From the NCBI GenBank assembly GCA_020719895.1, contig DYPM01000033.1:1-16162 (forward strand): 16,162 nucleotides of DNA. The letters run 5' to 3'. The notes under the pieces are model-generated. The model searched no databases and was not told where the DNA came from. It saw nothing but the letters and a program-made list of their open reading frames with translations. Below are positions 13,459-16,162 of the stretch, one piece after another. Position 1 is the first letter of the stretch. The number at the start of each line of letters is the position of its first letter. The position numbers were made by a program, and so were the translations under genes. The stretch is from Sulfurovum sp. (GTDB lineage Bacteria > Campylobacterota > Campylobacteria > Campylobacterales > Sulfurovaceae).

Positions 13459-14394
13459 ATGGCGACCTATTTAGAGTTTGAGAAGAAAATAGAAGCAATT
13501 CAAGATGAGATTGTAGCAGCGTACGCCATCGCAAATATGGAATTAGTAGAGAAGCATCAAAACGAACTTCACAGAGAGGTCAATCGAACGTTTGGCTCTC
13601 TTAGTGATTTTCAAAAGCTTCAATTGGCACGTCATCCTGACCGACCTTACTCTCTTGACTATATCAAACTTCTTATGTGTAATGCGTACGAGATTCATGG
13701 AGATCGTGCGTTTAGAGATGATCCTGCGATTTTATGCTATTTGGGTTGGATTGATGGTCAAAAAACAATGGTCATCGGAGAGCAAAAAGGGCGAGGACAA
13801 AAAAATAAAATCAAACGAAACTTTGGTATGCCAAATCCAGAGGGTTATCGTAAAGCTTTGCGTGCGGTGAGATTGGCAGAGAAATTTGATATTCCTGTAT
13901 TGATGCTTATCGACACTCCAGGTGCATATCCAGGATTGGGTGCAGAGGAGCGTGGTCAAAGTGAAGCGATTGCTCGAAATCTCTTTGAGTTTGTTGCGAT
14001 CAAAGTGCCAATGGTATCTATTGTGATTGGCGAAGGCGGATCGGGTGGAGCACTTGCTATTGGCGTAGCGGACAAATTGGCAATGTTGCGTTATTCTGTC
14101 TTTTCTGTCATCTCACCCGAAGGGTGTTCGGCGATATTGTGGGATGATCCTACTAAAGTAGAAGATGCAACGAAAGCTCTCAAAATAACGCCAAATGATC
14201 TCTATGAGCATAAACTTATTGATGATATTCTTGAAGAGCCACTCATTGGTGCTCATCGAGACAAAGAGACTACCGCACAAGCAATCAAAAAATATTTTCT
14301 TCAAACCGTTGCCACACTTCGCGAAAAGACAATTGAGCAGATGCTTGACGAGCGTTATGTGCGTCTTACTGCCGTTGGTGCTTACACGGAATAG
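13459..14394 (+). CDS. accA: Acetyl-CoA carboxylase carboxyltransferase subunit alpha
   Basis: Alpha half of the carboxyltransferase that moves CO2 from biotin to acetyl-CoA, giving malonyl-CoA for fatty-acid synthesis. It works as an alpha2-beta2 complex with AccD, which is not encoded in the window. The 311-residue protein shows the family blocks EIHGDRAFRDDPA (about 78-90), the NFGMPNPEGYRKALR stretch (121-135), IDTPGAYPGLGAEERGQ (151-167) and GEGGSGGALAIG (191-202), which form the crotonase-type acyl-CoA site. ATG 13459 is preceded by AAGGAAAA. It sits 11 bp after fabF, and the next gene follows after 29 bp. Confidence 0.97.
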   Translation: MATYLEFEKKIEAIQDEIVAAYAIANMELVEKHQNELHREVNRTFGSLSDFQKLQLARHPDRPYSLDYIKLLMCNAYEIHGDRAFRDDPAILCYLGWIDGQKTMVIGEQKGRGQKNKIKRNFGMPNPEGYRKALRAVRLAEKFDIPVLMLIDTPGAYPGLGAEERGQSEAIARNLFEFVAIKVPMVSIVIGEGGSGGALAIGVADKLAMLRYSVFSVISPEGCSAILWDDPTKVEDATKALKITPNDLYEHKLIDDILEEPLIGAHRDKETTAQAIKKYFLQTVATLREKTIEQMLDERYVRLTAVGAYTE

Positions 14395-14423
14395 ACTCTT
14401 TTTATATCTTCACAAGGTTTTTT

Positions 14424-15038
14424 ATGTTTCATGATATTGCTCTTTTGATTGTTTCTTATGTTGGTCAGTTTGGATATGCAGGTATTTTTATTATGATGTT
14501 TATTGAGAGTACTTTTTTCCCTTTTCCAAGTGAGATTGTTATGATTCCTGCTGGTTATCTTGCGTATAAAGGGGAGATGAATCTTTATATCGCAACATTT
14601 GCAGGCATTGCAGGATCAGTTGGAGGTGCATTGCTTAATTATTATATTGCACTCCATTTTGGTAGAAAATTTATCCTTCGTTTTGGCAAATATTTTTTTA
14701 TCAAAGAGACAACAATGGAAAAAATGGAGAGTTTTTTTCAAAAACATGGCGAGCTTTCTACGTTTAATGGTCGTTTGGTTCCAGGCGTTCGACAGCTTAT
14801 CTCGCTTCCTGCGGGTTTGGCACGTATGAATATTGTAAAGTTTTCTTTTTATACTGCACTTGGTGCTGGGATTTGGATTGTGGTATTGGTAGCTTTGGGA
14901 TATTTTTTGGGTAGCAATGAGGCTCTTGTTTCTGAATATCTTCAAACTGCAACCATTATTGCACTGCTCAGTGTTGCTCTTATCACACTCTTTTATATTG
15001 TCAGACACAAAAGACGCAAAGAGATTTTGGGAGAGTAG
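14424..15038 (+). CDS. DedA-family membrane protein
   Basis: A 204-residue integral membrane protein of the DedA/SNARE-associated family. Family landmarks are ESTFFPFPSE (28-37), the glycine-rich re-entrant stretch GIAGSVGGALLNYYIA (61-76) and GRLVPGVRQLISLPAGLARM (116-135) with the conserved R117, P120 and R123. Four to five hydrophobic segments are visible (about 5-27, 36-48, 55-78, 138-163, 172-193). DedA proteins have been linked to undecaprenyl-phosphate or phospholipid flipping and to envelope stability; which applies here is unknown. The start ATG is preceded by AAGG. Its place 29 bp behind accA suggests that it is part of the lipid operon. Confidence 0.9.
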   Translation: MFHDIALLIVSYVGQFGYAGIFIMMFIESTFFPFPSEIVMIPAGYLAYKGEMNLYIATFAGIAGSVGGALLNYYIALHFGRKFILRFGKYFFIKETTMEKMESFFQKHGELSTFNGRLVPGVRQLISLPAGLARMNIVKFSFYTALGAGIWIVVLVALGYFLGSNEALVSEYLQTATIIALLSVALITLFYIVRHKRRKEILGE

Positions 15039-15081
15039 TCAGACTTTGTTGAGGTGTTTGAGTGATATAAAAATCAATACT

Positions 15082-16155
15082 TTACGCCTCCAGCACTACA
15101 CTCCACTCATAATAGGGCAATGCCTCCAATTCCACTCCGCTTATTTTAAATTCAAAACTATTAGCAACCGTTACGACAGTTATCTTCTCTATACTTTGTT
15201 CCAAAAAAAATGGGAGTTTATTGTGTAGTTTGGGTCGTAAAGTCTCTTCGTTCTCAAATGGAGCAGGGAGAATGAGTTCATTGTGATGTGTCACATAGCC
15301 ATATATTCCCAATGTCTCAAAATAAATACGACGCTGAAGCAGTGCAAGTGCCACCATTGCATCAAACTGCACACTAAAAGATTGAGATAGCGTAAGAGAT
15401 TTGGCAAATGCAAAATCAAAAAAAAGCATTTTTTTCCCTCCCTTTTGGACTCTATCTGGAATAAAATAAAGCAACTTCTCCTCTTCAAAAGTATGAATTG
15501 TACGATAAAGCCAATCTTTGGAGAGCTTAAAACGTTCTTTGGCAAAGGTGTAAATTTGATGTGTTGTGAGCGGTTTGGTGTGATAATGTGCAAGAAGCAA
15601 AAGGAGATTTTGTTCGTTATCACTAAAGGTGCGTTCAAAAAAATATTTTAATTTTAAATTTCCAGAGCGTTGGACGCGTTGCATCATTGGCAATGTGCCA
15701 GCTTTTAGAAAGTGATTGAAAGCGTTTGCTGTAGAAACGCCTCCTTCAAAAGCAAGAAACTCTTCATAGTCAAGCAAAAAAAGTTCAATCGCCTCAAGTG
15801 CAACACTCTTTAGCGGTACACGTGTCACCACAATGAGCCGTGGCAATGTCGGCAGACGCGATAACATCTCTTGGGCAAAGTGATCAAGAATCAATAGATT
15901 GATTGCATGTTTATCAATATAGTCTTGAATCTGTTCAAAAGAGAGTGCTTCAAAACGCAAACGAGGATCTTCCATATCAAGATAGAGTGTTGTTGTACTC
16001 TCAACCTCGCAGAGCAACTCATAAATCATCGCACTTTTGCCCGCACCTCTCACGCCGTAAAGATTAAAAGAGCTATTTTTTGGCAATTGAAGTTTCCGTG
16101 GAAGATACTTTTCGTTTTGGTACTTTTGCTGATGGAGATACTCAAGAATTTCCAC
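15082..16155 (-). CDS. AAA-type ATPase, possibly 5'-truncated by the window edge
   Basis: A 357-residue P-loop protein that I cannot name precisely. It has Walker A GVRGAGKS (34-41), a Walker B-like NLLILDH (86-92), an arginine after a strand in RLIVVTR (a sensor-like position), and a region from about 180 to 245 predicted to be winged-helix (TTHQIYTFAKERFKLSKDWLYRTIHTFEEEKLL). The C-terminal third resembles the DUF4143/nuclease-like tail of AAA_14 ATPases only loosely. Such proteins are common and poorly studied. The first start inside the window is GTG 16155. The frame stays open to the edge, so the true start may lie outside. It is convergent with the DedA gene, with 43 bp between them. 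Confidence 0.65.
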   Translation of the reverse strand: MEILEYLHQQKYQNEKYLPRKLQLPKNSSFNLYGVRGAGKSAMIYELLCEVESTTTLYLDMEDPRLRFEALSFEQIQDYIDKHAINLLILDHFAQEMLSRLPTLPRLIVVTRVPLKSVALEAIELFLLDYEEFLAFEGGVSTANAFNHFLKAGTLPMMQRVQRSGNLKLKYFFERTFSDNEQNLLLLLAHYHTKPLTTHQIYTFAKERFKLSKDWLYRTIHTFEEEKLLYFIPDRVQKGGKKMLFFDFAFAKSLTLSQSFSVQFDAMVALALLQRRIYFETLGIYGYVTHHNELILPAPFENEETLRPKLHNKLPFFLEQSIEKITVVTVANSFEFKISGVELEALPYYEWSVVLEA

Positions 16156-16162
16156 ATTTTTT

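Noticed and set aside
1..16162. CRISPR arrays or defence clusters
   Set aside because: No regularly spaced direct repeats, cas genes, or restriction-modification genes are visible. The repeats found are inverted and irregular.

Overview
The window looks like chromosomal DNA from a free-living member of the Campylobacterota (formerly Epsilonproteobacteria), perhaps a Sulfurimonas/Sulfurovum-type organism. The reasons are the HP0268-family gene next to miaB and a DUF374 acyltransferase (as in Helicobacter pylori HP0268-HP0270), the acpP-fabF-accA order (as in H. pylori HP0559-HP0557), the AT-rich sequence, and TATAAT -10 boxes without an obvious -35. The genus is an inference.

Layout. Positions 1-386 are non-coding and rich in short perfect hairpins. 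From 387 to 3399 runs a tight plus-strand operon: an HP0268-like small protein, the tRNA methylthiotransferase MiaB, a DUF374 acyltransferase and a Xer-type tyrosine recombinase, the last three overlapping end to start. A membrane PAS-GGDEF diguanylate cyclase with its own promoter follows (3470-5125). Convergent to it is a DUF309 gene (minus strand), which shares a short promoter region with a divergent DksA/TraR-type zinc-finger gene (5570-5902). Behind that gene sits a 111-bp MITE-like element, then ilvD on the minus strand (6202-7890). Divergent from ilvD is a cluster of four tRNA genes: Gly(GCC), Leu(UAA), Cys(GCA), Ser(UGA).

Next come tonB and a TonB-dependent outer-membrane receptor that carries both halves (CxxxM and HxM) of the copper site known from OprC/NosA, so the pair probably imports copper. 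A composite inverted-repeat element of about 175 bp separates them from the fatty-acid genes acpP, fabF and accA, which are followed by a DedA membrane protein. The window ends in a minus-strand AAA-type ATPase whose 5' end may lie outside.

Most genes are housekeeping and I see no clear new multi-gene system. The least explained parts are non-coding: a 28-bp near-continuous dyad covering the tonB transcription and translation start, a 40-bp dispersed repeat ahead of two promoters or genes, chains of small hairpins, the composite inverted repeat before acpP, and mutually exclusive hairpins between acpP and fabF.
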